Assembly: GCF_011617245.1 (NCBI RefSeq)
Contig: NZ_CP050152.1
Coordinates: 2,346,503 to 2,410,502, forward strand
DNA from: Brevibacterium atlanticum
GTDB taxonomy: Bacteria; Actinomycetota; Actinomycetes; Actinomycetales; Brevibacteriaceae
Direction of reading: 5' to 3'
DNA: 64,000 nucleotides
This document shows positions 55,922-64,000 of this stretch, one piece after another. The translations under genes were made by a program, and so were the position numbers. How positions within the stretch are numbered: the first letter of the stretch is position 1; each line of letters opens with the position of its first letter. The notes beneath the pieces were generated by a model. It made no database searches. It saw only the letters and a list, made by a program, of their open reading frames with translations, and was not told the origin of the DNA.

Positions 55922-57250
55922 TCAGACGTGGATGATCTCGCGGGGGAAGTGCGTGAACTGATCGCAGCCGGTGTCGGTGATGAGGACCGGTTCGGACATC
56001 TCGATTCCGTAGCCGTTCATCCACATACCGCCGATGAGGTGGAAGGTCATTCCGGATTCGAGGATCTGATCGTCCTCAGTGCGGATCGAGATCGTCCGCT
56101 CGCCCCAGTCCGGCGGGTAGCCGATGCCGATCGAATAGCCCAGTCGGCTCGGCTTCTCGAGCCCGGACAGGGCGAGCACGCGGTTCCAGGTGCGAGCGAG
56201 CTCGGCCGTGGGGACCCCGGGAGCGGCGACGTCGAGGACGGCGGTCAGCGCCTCGGCGACGACGCCCTCGAGTCGGACGAGTTCCTGCTTCGGTTTGCCG
56301 GTCACGGCAGTCCTGGCCAAAGGCACGTGGTAGCGACGGTGCACTCCGGCCAGCTCGATGCTCACCGACTCGTCGGCGACGAACTTCCGATCGGTCCAGC
56401 TCAGGTGCGGGGTATCGGCACTTTCACCGGTCGGCATGAGCGGGACGATCGCCGGATAGTCACCCCATGCCTCTTCGCCTCCGCGGATCTGCGCCGCCGA
56501 GATCGCGGCGGCCACCTCGTTCTGGCCGACCCCGACTCCGATGGTTCCCAGCGCCGCGTCCATGGCTGCGGTGGTCACCTCGGCGGCCTTGCGCATGAGT
56601 GCGATCTCGGCCGGGGATTTGACCGCACGGATCCAGTTGACGAGTTCGAAGGAGTCGACGAGGCGCCATTCGGGCACCCCATTGACCAACGCACGGAAGG
56701 CTCTCGGGGAGAAGAAGTGGGAGTCCATCTCGACACCTACCGGCGAGGTCGAGGCCCGTGCGACCTCCCACCGCTGGCGGAGGGCGAAGGCGACCCAGTC
56801 GAAGGGGTGGATGTGCGGGCGCTGCACATAGCGCTCGGGGTAGCCGACGATGTCCTCGGGCGGCAGCCAGGAGGTGTGCGAAGCCCCGCGTGCATCCATA
56901 TCGCGCATGAACAGCGTCATCGGCCCCGATGAGGGCACGAAGAGCAGCTGCGGGGTGTAGAACGACCAGGCGTTGTACCCGGTGAGGTAGTAGATGTTCG
57001 CCGGGTCCGTGACGATGAGCGCGGCCAGTCCCTGATCGACCATCCGATTGCGCACCGAGGCGATGCGGCCGAGGTATTCATCGGGACTGAAGGACAGCTC
57101 ATCGGCACCGATCGTGTCGACCTCACCGGGAATCGGCTGGGGCCTGGCCCTGACTTCCTTGCCGGCCTGCCCCTGCTCGGCACCGGGCCGCATTCCGTGG
57201 ACATCCGGCCGATTCTCTTCGGCGGAGGAGAACAGCTCACCCTCATTCAT
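55922..57250 (-). CDS. M24-fold hydrolase, ectoine hydrolase (DoeA)-like
   Basis: 442 residues from the ATG at 57250. A creatinase-type N-domain (about 60-190) with NIYYLTGYNAWSFYTPQL precedes the M24 pita-bread domain. Where metallopeptidases have two Asp, a His and two Glu, this protein has VSIELAG, YHVPLART, GYSIGIGYPPDWGE, TFHLIGG and IEMSEPV, so most metal ligands are absent, as in creatinase and DoeA. From memory these stretches resemble DoeA, which opens the ectoine ring. A polar tail of about 45 residues is unusual. Xaa-Pro peptidase is the alternative. Confidence 0.78.
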   Translation of the reverse strand: MNEGELFSSAEENRPDVHGMRPGAEQGQAGKEVRARPQPIPGEVDTIGADELSFSPDEYLGRIASVRNRMVDQGLAALIVTDPANIYYLTGYNAWSFYTPQLLFVPSSGPMTLFMRDMDARGASHTSWLPPEDIVGYPERYVQRPHIHPFDWVAFALRQRWEVARASTSPVGVEMDSHFFSPRAFRALVNGVPEWRLVDSFELVNWIRAVKSPAEIALMRKAAEVTTAAMDAALGTIGVGVGQNEVAAAISAAQIRGGEEAWGDYPAIVPLMPTGESADTPHLSWTDRKFVADESVSIELAGVHRRYHVPLARTAVTGKPKQELVRLEGVVAEALTAVLDVAAPGVPTAELARTWNRVLALSGLEKPSRLGYSIGIGYPPDWGERTISIRTEDDQILESGMTFHLIGGMWMNGYGIEMSEPVLITDTGCDQFTHFPREIIHV

Positions 57251-57631
57251 GATTACAGTGTGGTGATCCTGCTCACAGCCTGTCAATCACTGTTCACGCG
57301 CGTGTTGCGGGGGCTGATGACGCACGAACCTGTGCGGTGTGTCGCAGCCTGTCGGGAGGCGACTCCAGGCCGCTCGCTTCCGCCGCTCCTCACGCCCGCG
57401 GCACAGCCCACCTCGGCGCTCATTTCGGTCCTCACCTCGGTGGGCACACCAGAGCACTTCGGCGAACATCTCAGCACAACCCTTCGCACAGAACATCGGC
57501 GGTCGAGCCAAACGAAACTAACGAATCCAGAATCACACTTTTCAAGTTTCGACTGATTCCGCATATTCGACTACTCATTTCGATGCATTCGGTGATAGAT
57601 TTGCGTGAGACGCACATCACGGAGGTGAAGA
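57251..57631. promoter_or_regulatory. 381-base intergenic control region between doeA-like gene and Lrp regulator
   Basis: No gene found. The Lrp side has TTCGACT at 57548-57554 and 57566-57572 and TTCGAT at 57579-57584, a phased cluster that could bind an Lrp/AsnC protein. TAGATT near 57595 may be the -10 of the Lrp gene. The rest shows no repeat or clear promoter. Confidence 0.45.
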
Positions 57632-58117
57632 ATGGACCAGTTCGTGCCGAACGGGGGCAGTTCCCGTCTGGGCAACCTCGACGAGAAGTCGAAGGCGATC
57701 ATCGTCGAACTGCAGCACGACGGACGGAAGTCCTACTCGGCCATCGGCAAGTCCGTCGGTCTGTCCGAGGCCGCCGTGCGTCAGCGAGTCTCAAGGCTCA
57801 TCGATTCCGGCGTGATGGAGATCGTCGCCGTGACCGACCCCTTGAGTCTCGGTTTCGCTCGGCAGGCGATGGTGGGGCTGAAGGTCCGCGGGGACATCTC
57901 CGCGGTCGCCGAACGGCTCCACGACTACGACGAGATCGACTACCTCGTCGTCACCGCAGGCTCATTCGACCTCCTCGTCGAGATCGTCTGCGAATCGGAC
58001 CGACATCTGATCGAGTTCGTCAATGAGGAGCTCCGCTCGATCGATGCTGTCGTAGATACGGAGCTCTTCATGTACCTCTCACTGGAGAAGCAGAAATACA
58101 ATTGGGGGACACGATGA
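57632..58117 (+). CDS. Lrp/AsnC-family transcriptional regulator
   Basis: 161 residues with an N-terminal helix-turn-helix (about 17-62, KAIIVELQHDGRKSYSAIGK then EAAVRQRVSRLIDSG) and a C-terminal RAM (ACT-like) ligand domain. ATG follows GGAGGTGA. Its stop overlaps the aminotransferase start (ATGA), so it is the first gene of a two-gene operon. Such pairs often control amino acid or amine breakdown, like DoeX with DoeD in ectoine catabolism; the comparison is inference. Confidence 0.92.
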   Translation: MDQFVPNGGSSRLGNLDEKSKAIIVELQHDGRKSYSAIGKSVGLSEAAVRQRVSRLIDSGVMEIVAVTDPLSLGFARQAMVGLKVRGDISAVAERLHDYDEIDYLVVTAGSFDLLVEIVCESDRHLIEFVNEELRSIDAVVDTELFMYLSLEKQKYNWGTR

Positions 58118-59505
58118 CTGAAAACGTCACCAGGGCCGGCACTCCTTACCAGGAGGCCATCCGCAACAACGTGTGGATGCATATGTCACCACACCAGGCA
58201 CTGTTCAATGGTGGTGAGGCGCCGGTCATCGTCCGCGGCGAAGGCCACCACATCTTCGACGACAAGGGCAAGAAGTACCTCGATGGCCTCGCCGGCCTCT
58301 TCACCGTTCAGGTCGGACACGGTCGCGAGGAGATCGCCAAGGCGATGTACGACCAGACCCTGCAGCTGCCGTTCATGCCGCTGTGGTCGTACACCCACCC
58401 GCAGGCCATCGAGGTCTCGGAGCGACTGGCCAGCTACGCGCCGGGTGACCTCAACCGGGTCTTCCTCACCTCCGGCGGCGGCGACTCGGTCGAGTCGGCG
58501 ATGAAGCTGGCGAAGAACTACTTCAAGCTCGTCGGCAAGCCGGGCAAGCACAAGATCATCTCGCGGGCCACGGCCTACCACGGCACGCCACATGGTGCGC
58601 TGTCGGTGACCTCGCTGCCGGGTCTGCGCGAGCAGTTCGCTCCCCTGGTCCCCGGTGCCCACAAGGTGCCGAACACGAACTTCTACCGCGCACCTGAGCC
58701 CTACGCCCACGACGAGAAGGCCTTCGGCCGTTGGGCCGCCGACCGCATCGGCGAGGCGATCGAGTTCGAGGGCGCCGACTCCGTGGCCGCCGTCTTCCTC
58801 GAGCCGGTGCAGAACTCCGGAGGATGTTTCCCGCCGCCTCCCGGCTACTTCGAGCGCGTCCGCGAGATCTGCGACGAGAACGATGTGCTGCTGGTCTCGG
58901 ACGAGACGATCTGCGCCTACGGCCGCATCGGCGACATGTTCGCCTGCAATGACTTCGGGTATGTGCCCGACATCATCACCTCGGCCAAGGGCATCACCTC
59001 CGGCTATGCGCCGCTGGGGGCGATGATCGCCTCCGACCGCCTCTTCGAGCCCTTCGGCCCCGGCGGCGACGAGACGTTCTACCACGGCTACACCTTCGGC
59101 GGACATCCCGTCGCCTGTGCCGCGGCGATGGCGAACTTCGACGTCTTCGAGGCCGAGAAGCTCAACGACCACGTGCACGAGAATGCTGCGGCCTTCAAGT
59201 TCACGCTCGAGAAGCTCAAGGACCTGCCGATCGTCGGCGACGTCCGCGGTGAGGGATTCTTCTACGGAATCGAACTCGTCAAGGACAAGGACTCAAAGGA
59301 ATCGTTCACCGAGGAGGAGTCCGAGCGGATCCTCAAGAACTTCGTGTCGGCGAAGATGTACGAAAACGGCCTCTACTGCCGTGCCGACGACCGTGGAGAC
59401 CCGGTCATCCAGCTCTCGCCGCCGCTGACGGTCGGGCAGAACGAGTTCGACGAGATGGAGCAGATCATCCGCAGCGTCCTCACCGAGGCCTGGACCATGT
59501 TCTGA
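58114..59505 (+). CDS. Class III (omega) pyridoxal-phosphate aminotransferase
   Basis: Transfers amino groups from an omega-amine or diamino acid to a keto acid. 463 residues from the ATG at 58114 (in ATGA overlap with the regulator). The cofactor Lys is about K292 (ITSAKGITSGYAP), the Asp that binds the ring nitrogen about D263 (VSDETICAYGR), and GGGDSVESAMKLAK is typical. Polyamine, beta-alanine or diaminobutyrate are possible substrates; DoeD-like activity is one option. Its stop codon forms the end of an 82-base palindrome. Confidence 0.9.
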   Translation: MTENVTRAGTPYQEAIRNNVWMHMSPHQALFNGGEAPVIVRGEGHHIFDDKGKKYLDGLAGLFTVQVGHGREEIAKAMYDQTLQLPFMPLWSYTHPQAIEVSERLASYAPGDLNRVFLTSGGGDSVESAMKLAKNYFKLVGKPGKHKIISRATAYHGTPHGALSVTSLPGLREQFAPLVPGAHKVPNTNFYRAPEPYAHDEKAFGRWAADRIGEAIEFEGADSVAAVFLEPVQNSGGCFPPPPGYFERVREICDENDVLLVSDETICAYGRIGDMFACNDFGYVPDIITSAKGITSGYAPLGAMIASDRLFEPFGPGGDETFYHGYTFGGHPVACAAAMANFDVFEAEKLNDHVHENAAAFKFTLEKLKDLPIVGDVRGEGFFYGIELVKDKDSKESFTEEESERILKNFVSAKMYENGLYCRADDRGDPVIQLSPPLTVGQNEFDEMEQIIRSVLTEAWTMF

Positions 59506-59584
59506 CCCTTCCATACAACCTGACGGCGGCCCAGCAACCTCGCGCGAGGTTGCTGGGCCGCCGTCAGGTTGTATGGAAGGGTCA
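59503..59584. repeat. Large palindrome, copy 3 (perfect, 82 bases, contains two stop codons)
   Basis: 41-base arms (59503-59543 and 59544-59584) pair with no loop. The first three bases are the TGA of the aminotransferase, the last three complement the TGA of the YibE/F gene on the other strand. Between stop codons nothing lies outside the palindrome. Outer arms (TGACCCTTCCATACAACC) differ from the other copies, core is shared. Confidence 0.98.
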
Positions 59585-60955
59585 GGGGTTGCGTCGTCGG
59601 GCCTCGCGGCGGGTCATCGGCTGTGAGTCAGCCGGGGTCTGCCCGGGTGCCGACGCAGGCGACTGGACCGGTGTCTCCCTCGTCGCTCCCGTGGGCGACT
59701 GAGCCGACGCCTCGGCGGGTGACTCGAGCGATGCTTCCGGTCGATCCATGCCGCCTGATCGGGCGTTGACACGGGGCGACCTGATGCCTGAGCGGACGAC
59801 GAGCACACCGAGCCCGGTCGTCAGCGGGATCGCGACGACCAGGCCGATCGAGCACACGAGGATGCTGACGACTTCGATCGCCATCTCCCCCAACGTGACC
59901 GTGTCGAAGAACGACTGATCGTGGGCGGAGACGATGATGAGCGTCGTCAGCGCCGAACCGACATAGGCGAATGTGATCGTGTACACCGTCGAGGCGATGT
60001 GGTCACGGCCGATGCGCATACCGCGGGCGAAGAGCTGCCGGGCCCTGAGATCCGGAGCCACCGTCGCCAGTTCCCAGACCGCCGAGGCCTGAGTGATCGT
60101 GACATCGTTGAGCACACCGAGGCCGGTGATGAGGATCGCGCAGACGATGAGGTCGGTCATCGACAGATTCGTCGTGTCGGTGAGCAGGTAGCCGTCCTCT
60201 GTGTAGGCGATGCCGAGGTTCGCCCATGAGGTCATCCACGCGCCCAGCACCCCGGTGATGATGATTCCGAGCACGGTGCCGAACAGAGCGGTCGTCGTCC
60301 GCGTCGAGATTCCGTGGGCGAGGTAGAGGGCGATGACCATGATCGCGCTCGCTGCGATCATCGCTACAAGGATCGGCGGCTTGCTGTCGAGGATCGCCGG
60401 CAGCATGAACACGAGCAGCACCACACCGGCGAAGCCGAGCCCGATGAGCGCCCGCAGTCCCCGGAATCCCGCGACGAGGAGGACGACGAGTCCGTAGACG
60501 ATCGCCAGTGCCAACAGCGGAACGTCCCGGTCGTAGTCGATGAACACGAAATCCGATCCGGTCTCTGCCCGATCGGGAGATTGGGTGAAGTCGAGGACCT
60601 TGACCTTGTCGCCGACGGTGATGCCGGCCTTGATCGCATCGGGGGTGACGTAGAGGCTGCCCTCGTGGCCGTCCGCCTCGGCGGTGTAGACCACGCAGTC
60701 GGCCATGACCGTGGGGTCGGTCTCCCCCGTCGAACACTCCGAGGCGTCGACGGCAGTGACGGTCGCCTCGGTGTCGGAGACTCCCTCCGCGGTGTCCGTC
60801 GTCGGTCCGCCGCCGGGCAGCTCGGTATCCGGCCCGTCGGGCCAGAGCAGGAGCAGACCTGCGATGGTGGCCGCGACGAGCGGGATGAGACAGGCGATCA
60901 TGATCAGTCGAACCCGCGGCGAAGCCTTCGGTTCGCGGTGGAGCGTCATATGCAT
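59582..60955 (-). CDS. YibE/F-family membrane protein
   Basis: 457 residues. One N-terminal hydrophobic helix (about 16-40) is followed by a soluble domain with a beta-barrel look (about 55-150) and then seven or eight hydrophobic segments with the YibE/F features (FMLPAILDSKPPILVAMIAA, AYTEDGYLLTDTTNLSMTD). A Pro/Ser/Thr-rich cytoplasmic tail ends it. Family function is not defined. ATG at 60955 or the internal one at 60949; no ribosome site is clear. Confidence 0.85.
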   Translation of the reverse strand: MHMTLHREPKASPRVRLIMIACLIPLVAATIAGLLLLWPDGPDTELPGGGPTTDTAEGVSDTEATVTAVDASECSTGETDPTVMADCVVYTAEADGHEGSLYVTPDAIKAGITVGDKVKVLDFTQSPDRAETGSDFVFIDYDRDVPLLALAIVYGLVVLLVAGFRGLRALIGLGFAGVVLLVFMLPAILDSKPPILVAMIAASAIMVIALYLAHGISTRTTTALFGTVLGIIITGVLGAWMTSWANLGIAYTEDGYLLTDTTNLSMTDLIVCAILITGLGVLNDVTITQASAVWELATVAPDLRARQLFARGMRIGRDHIASTVYTITFAYVGSALTTLIIVSAHDQSFFDTVTLGEMAIEVVSILVCSIGLVVAIPLTTGLGVLVVRSGIRSPRVNARSGGMDRPEASLESPAEASAQSPTGATRETPVQSPASAPGQTPADSQPMTRREARRRNP

Positions 60956-61006
60956 GGCGGACCTTCAGAAAGTGGCTGATCGAATCGAGACGGCGCTCGA
61001 TGATGG

Positions 61007-61066
61007 TGCTACCCGACGGCGGCCCAGCAACCTGGCGCCAGGTTGCTGGGCCGCCGTCGGGTAGCA
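61007..61066. repeat. Large palindrome, copy 4 (perfect, 60 bases)
   Basis: 30-base arms (61007-61036 and 61037-61066) pair with no loop. It differs from the other copies by T to C in CTACCCGACGG and by AACCTGGCGCCAGGTT in the core, each with the matching change in the other arm. It lies 11 bases past the glyS stop on the minus strand. Confidence 0.97.
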
Positions 61067-61077
61067 ATTGGGGAGGG

Positions 61078-62460
61078 TCAGGCCTCGCCGAGGTGGTCGG
61101 CCAGGTACTTCTCCACCTGGTCGATGCTCACGCGCTCCTGGCTCATGTCGTCCCGCTTGCGGATGGTCACCGCGTTGTCATCGAGCGAGTCGAAGTCGAC
61201 GGTGATGCACAGCGGCGTACCGACCTCGTCCTGGCGGCGGTAGCGGCGACCGATGGCGCCGGCATCATCGAAATCGATGTTCCAGCGCTTGCGCAGCGAC
61301 GCCGCGAGATCCTTCGCCGCGGGGGTGAGCTTCTCGTTGCGACTGAGCGGCAGAACTGCGGCCTTGACCGGGGCCAGTCGCGGGTCGAGCTTGAGCAGCA
61401 CGCGCTTGTCGACCCCGCCCTTGGTGTTCGGCGCCTCGTCTTCGGTGTAGGCCTCGACGAGGAAGGCCATCATCGACCGGGTCAGCCCGAACGAGGGTTC
61501 GATGACGTACGGGGTGTAGCGGTCGCCGCTGGCCTGGTCGAAGTACTGCAGCTTCGCCCCGGACGCCTTTGTGTGGGTGCCCAGGTCGTAGTCGGTGCGG
61601 TTGGCGACACCCATGAGCTCGCCCCATTCGGAGCCCTGGAAGCCGAAGCGGTATTCGATGTCGATGGTGCCCGACGAGTAGTGGGCACGGTCCTCGGCCG
61701 GCACGTCGAGGCGGCGGACGTTGTCCTCGGAGATGCCGAGGTCGAGGAACCAGTTCCAGCAGTCTTCGACCCACTGTTTGTAGTACCCGTCGGCCTCATT
61801 CGGGTGGGTGAAGAACTCGATCTCCATCTGCTCGAACTCGCGGGTGCGGAAGATGAAGTTGCCCGGAGTGATCTCGTTGCGGAAGGCCTTGCCGATCTGG
61901 CCGATGCCGAACGGCGGCTTCTTCCGCGCTGCGGTGAGCACGTTGTTGAAGTTGACGAAGATGCCCTGAGCGGTCTCGGGGCGCAGGTAGTGCAGGCCGG
62001 ATTCGGAGTCGACGGGTCCGAGGAAGGTCTTGACGAGTCCGGAGAACTCCTGCGGTTCAGTCCACTGGCCGCGGGTGCCGCAGTCGGGGCACACGACGTC
62101 GGCCATGCCGTTTTCGGGGGCCTTCTTGTTCTTCGCCTCGTACGCCTCGACGAGGTGGTCCTCGCGGTGGCGCTTATGGCAGTTGAGGCATTCGACCAGC
62201 GGGTCGACGAACGTGGCGACGTGGCCGGAGGCCTCCCACACGCGCTTGGGCAGGATGATCGAGGAGTCGAGTCCGACGACGTCCTCACGACCGCGGACGA
62301 AGGTCTGCCACCACTGGGACTTGATGTTGTCCTTGAGCTCAACACCCAACGGCCCGTAGTCCCATGCCGAGCGGGAACCGCCGTAGATCTCACCGGCCTG
62401 GAAGACGAATCCTCTGCGTTTTGCCAGGGCGATGACGGCATCCAACTTCGACTGTGCCAC
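61078..62460 (-). CDS. glyS: Glycine--tRNA ligase
   Basis: Class II, homodimeric type. The GTG at 62460 follows AAGGAG nine bases upstream and gives 460 residues, the normal length; the frame is open to 62490. Motifs include the N-terminal [43 protein letters not shown] and the C-terminal anticodon-binding domain ([18 protein letters not shown]). A zinc-binding region with CLNCHKRH and CPDCGTRG lies near 95-145. Upstream I see no T-box. Confidence 0.97.
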   Translation of the reverse strand: MAQSKLDAVIALAKRRGFVFQAGEIYGGSRSAWDYGPLGVELKDNIKSQWWQTFVRGREDVVGLDSSIILPKRVWEASGHVATFVDPLVECLNCHKRHREDHLVEAYEAKNKKAPENGMADVVCPDCGTRGQWTEPQEFSGLVKTFLGPVDSESGLHYLRPETAQGIFVNFNNVLTAARKKPPFGIGQIGKAFRNEITPGNFIFRTREFEQMEIEFFTHPNEADGYYKQWVEDCWNWFLDLGISEDNVRRLDVPAEDRAHYSSGTIDIEYRFGFQGSEWGELMGVANRTDYDLGTHTKASGAKLQYFDQASGDRYTPYVIEPSFGLTRSMMAFLVEAYTEDEAPNTKGGVDKRVLLKLDPRLAPVKAAVLPLSRNEKLTPAAKDLAASLRKRWNIDFDDAGAIGRRYRRQDEVGTPLCITVDFDSLDDNAVTIRKRDDMSQERVSIDQVEKYLADHLGEA

Positions 62461-62822
62461 GATGTATTCTCCTTGTTTCGGTTCGCCCACGGCCGGCTGC
62501 CGTGGCTCGCAGGTACCAGCCTAACGGGTCGGTCGGTCCCGTCCTCAACGACGACCCGCCCGTGAGGGCTGAGTGCGGGAGGCGACTGATCTCACACTCC
62601 CCCGCCCGCTTCGGGGACACCTCGGCGCGGGTGTGGCATGTAGACTTGGACTACACCCAAACCTTTCTCCGTACGGACGTCTTCCGCGTCTGTCCAAGCG
62701 AGTTCTTGGATCTCTACGGTTTCGGCCCGGATTGCTCACGATGATTGCACAAGCGGCCGCAGGGTAGATCGCCACTACAGTCATCTGCGATCAAGTGTGT
62801 GCCGACGTGAGAGAGATTACTC
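62461..62822. promoter_or_regulatory. 362-base divergent region between glyS and the DEAD-box gene
   Basis: No gene is convincing here. It contains the glyS ribosome site next to 62460 and a possible long DEAD-box leader with CTTGGAC (62645-62651) complementary to GTCCAAG (62692-62698). Such leaders occur on cold-shock helicase genes, but no clear -35/-10 pair is seen. Confidence 0.4.
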
Positions 62823-64000
62823 ATGACCGATGTGACCACAATCGACGAAACCACTCCGAAGTTCTCCGAACTGGGACTCCACCCCCTCGTGCTCAAAGCC
62901 GTCGAGGCGCAGGGCTACGAAACCCCCACCCCGATCCAGGCCGAGACCATCCCGACCCTCCTGTCCGGCCAAGACGTCATCGGCCTGGCCCAGACCGGAA
63001 CCGGCAAGACCGCCGCGTTCGCCCTGCCGGCCCTGTCCGACCTCGCCGAGGCGGGTCGCGCCGACGATGGCCCGTTCGCACTCGTCCTGACTCCCACCCG
63101 TGAGCTGGCGATCCAGGTCGCCGAGGCGTTCACCTCCTATGCCACGGAACTGCCCGACTTCTCCGTGCTCCCGATCTACGGCGGTCAGGCCTACGGTCCG
63201 CAGCTGGCCGGCCTGCGCCGCGGCGCTCAGGTCGTCGTCGGCACCCCCGGTCGTGTCATCGACCACCTCAAGAAGGGCCCCCTCAAGCTCGGCAGCCTCA
63301 AGCACCTCATCCTCGATGAGGCCGACGAGATGCTCAAGATGGGTTTCGCCGAGGACATCGAGGAGATCTTCAGCCAGGTCGGCGAGGACCGCCAGGTGGC
63401 ATTGTTCTCCGCGACGATGCCGACATCGATCCACCGGATCACCGGCAAGTACCTCAACGATCCGAAGGAAGTCCGGGTCGCCGCGAAGTCGCAGACGGGT
63501 GCGAACATCCGCCAGCGCTATTTCATGGTCCAGCATTCGCACAAGCTCGACGCCCTGACCCGCATCCTCGAGGTCGAGGAGTACGAGGGCATCATCATGT
63601 TCGTGCGCACGAAGCAGGCCACCGAGGAGCTGGCCGAGAAGCTGCGCGCCCGCGGATTCAAGACCGCCGCGATCAACGGTGACATCCCGCAGCAGGCGCG
63701 TGAGCGCACGATCGACATGCTCCGTGAGGCCAAGATCGACATCCTCGTCGCCACGGATGTGGCCGCGCGCGGTCTCGACGTCGAGCGGATCACGCTCGTG
63801 GTCAACTACGACATTCCGCACGACACCGAGTCCTACGTCCACCGCATCGGCCGCACCGGTCGTGCCGGACGCTCGGGCGAGGCGATCCTCTTCGTCACCC
63901 CGCGTGAGCAGCGCATGCTCGGCTCCATCGAGCGCGCCACGAAGCAGAAGGTCGAACCGCTGACCCTGCCCAGCGTCGAAGAGCTGACGAGCACGCGGGT
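62823..64000 (+). CDS. DEAD-box RNA helicase, partial (C-terminus beyond window)
   Basis: ATP-dependent RNA helicase of the DeaD/CsdA type, active in ribosome assembly and mRNA decay, often in the cold. The 392 visible codons cover the Q motif (FSELGLHPLV), Walker A AQTGTGKT (56-63), PTREL, TPGR, DEAD, SAT, and in domain 2 the HRIGRTGR motif; the core ends around residue 370. The gene runs off the right edge, so any C-terminal RNA-binding domain is not seen. ATG at 62823. Confidence 0.95.
   Translation, partial: MTDVTTIDETTPKFSELGLHPLVLKAVEAQGYETPTPIQAETIPTLLSGQDVIGLAQTGTGKTAAFALPALSDLAEAGRADDGPFALVLTPTRELAIQVAEAFTSYATELPDFSVLPIYGGQAYGPQLAGLRRGAQVVVGTPGRVIDHLKKGPLKLGSLKHLILDEADEMLKMGFAEDIEEIFSQVGEDRQVALFSATMPTSIHRITGKYLNDPKEVRVAAKSQTGANIRQRYFMVQHSHKLDALTRILEVEEYEGIIMFVRTKQATEELAEKLRARGFKTAAINGDIPQQARERTIDMLREAKIDILVATDVAARGLDVERITLVVNYDIPHDTESYVHRIGRTGRAGRSGEAILFVTPREQRMLGSIERATKQKVEPLTLPSVEELTSTR

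Noticed and set aside
26322..61066. A REP-associated transposase (RAYT) linked to the palindromes
   Set aside because: I looked for the His-containing HUH motif with a catalytic Tyr in proteins near all four copies and found none in the window.
61000..62565. A 521-codon open frame opposite glyS
   Set aside because: Begins within the palindrome and mirrors glyS; shadow only.

Overview
The window is a chromosomal, high-GC actinobacterial core region. Gene content and order (thrS-HIT, yebC-ruvC-ruvA, era-corC-ybeY-phoH-rsmE-dnaJ-hrcA, lepA-hemW, holA-comEC-comEA-degV-leuS, dnaG-dgt-dusB) and the codon use suit the Micrococcales. The long gapB-type GAPDH, the DoeA-like ectoine-hydrolase homologue and the overall sequence character make Brevibacterium my best guess; this is an inference from the sequence alone. 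GTG and TTG starts are common, many neighbouring genes overlap by 4 bases (ATGA, GTGA, TTGA), and several genes look leaderless.
Layout. 1-7.2 kb, minus strand: thrS, HIT protein, S9 peptidase, Nudix hydrolase, yebC, ruvC and ruvA (cut by the window edge). 7.3-9.5 kb: a Gln/Tyr/Gly-rich membrane protein, a repeat-filled 350-base gap and four tRNAs (Gly, Cys, two near-identical Val). 9.6-18.3 kb: a small membrane protein, zapE, then the long minus-strand block hrcA-dnaJ-rsmE-phoH-ybeY-corC-era for heat shock, ribosome and RNA maturation, with a textbook CIRCE operator in front of hrcA. 18.4-24.2 kb: DUF3097, two tandem DUF4870 paralogues, hemW and lepA. 24.2-38 kb: a nuclease-fold protein, an orphan PemK/MazF-like protein, rpsT, holA, comEC, comEA, degV, UDP-glucose dehydrogenase, a membrane protein of unknown role, nadE and leuS. 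38-47.2 kb: acyl-CoA ligase, Xi-class GST, DedA, YihY, gapB, a membrane protein, a hydroxyacid dehydrogenase and a TetR regulator. 47.2-53.7 kb: dnaG, dgt, dusB and an ABC-F ATPase. 53.8-59.5 kb: an accessory catabolic group (XRE-cupin regulator, LctP-type permease, DoeA-like M24 enzyme, Lrp/AsnC regulator, class III aminotransferase). 59.6-64 kb: YibE/F membrane protein, glyS and a DEAD-box helicase cut by the edge.
The most unusual feature is a dispersed family of very long palindromes at 26322-26375, 53767-53842, 59503-59584 and 61007-61066. Three are perfect, with 30-41 bp arms and no loop. Each lies 0-11 bases from a stop codon; the one at 59503-59584 contains the stop codons of both convergent genes. 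Copies differ from each other but keep pairing through matched changes in both arms, so the pairing itself is maintained. I do not recognise the family. It may combine bidirectional termination with a mobile, REP-like origin. A second, unrelated repeat family lies at 8922-9026.
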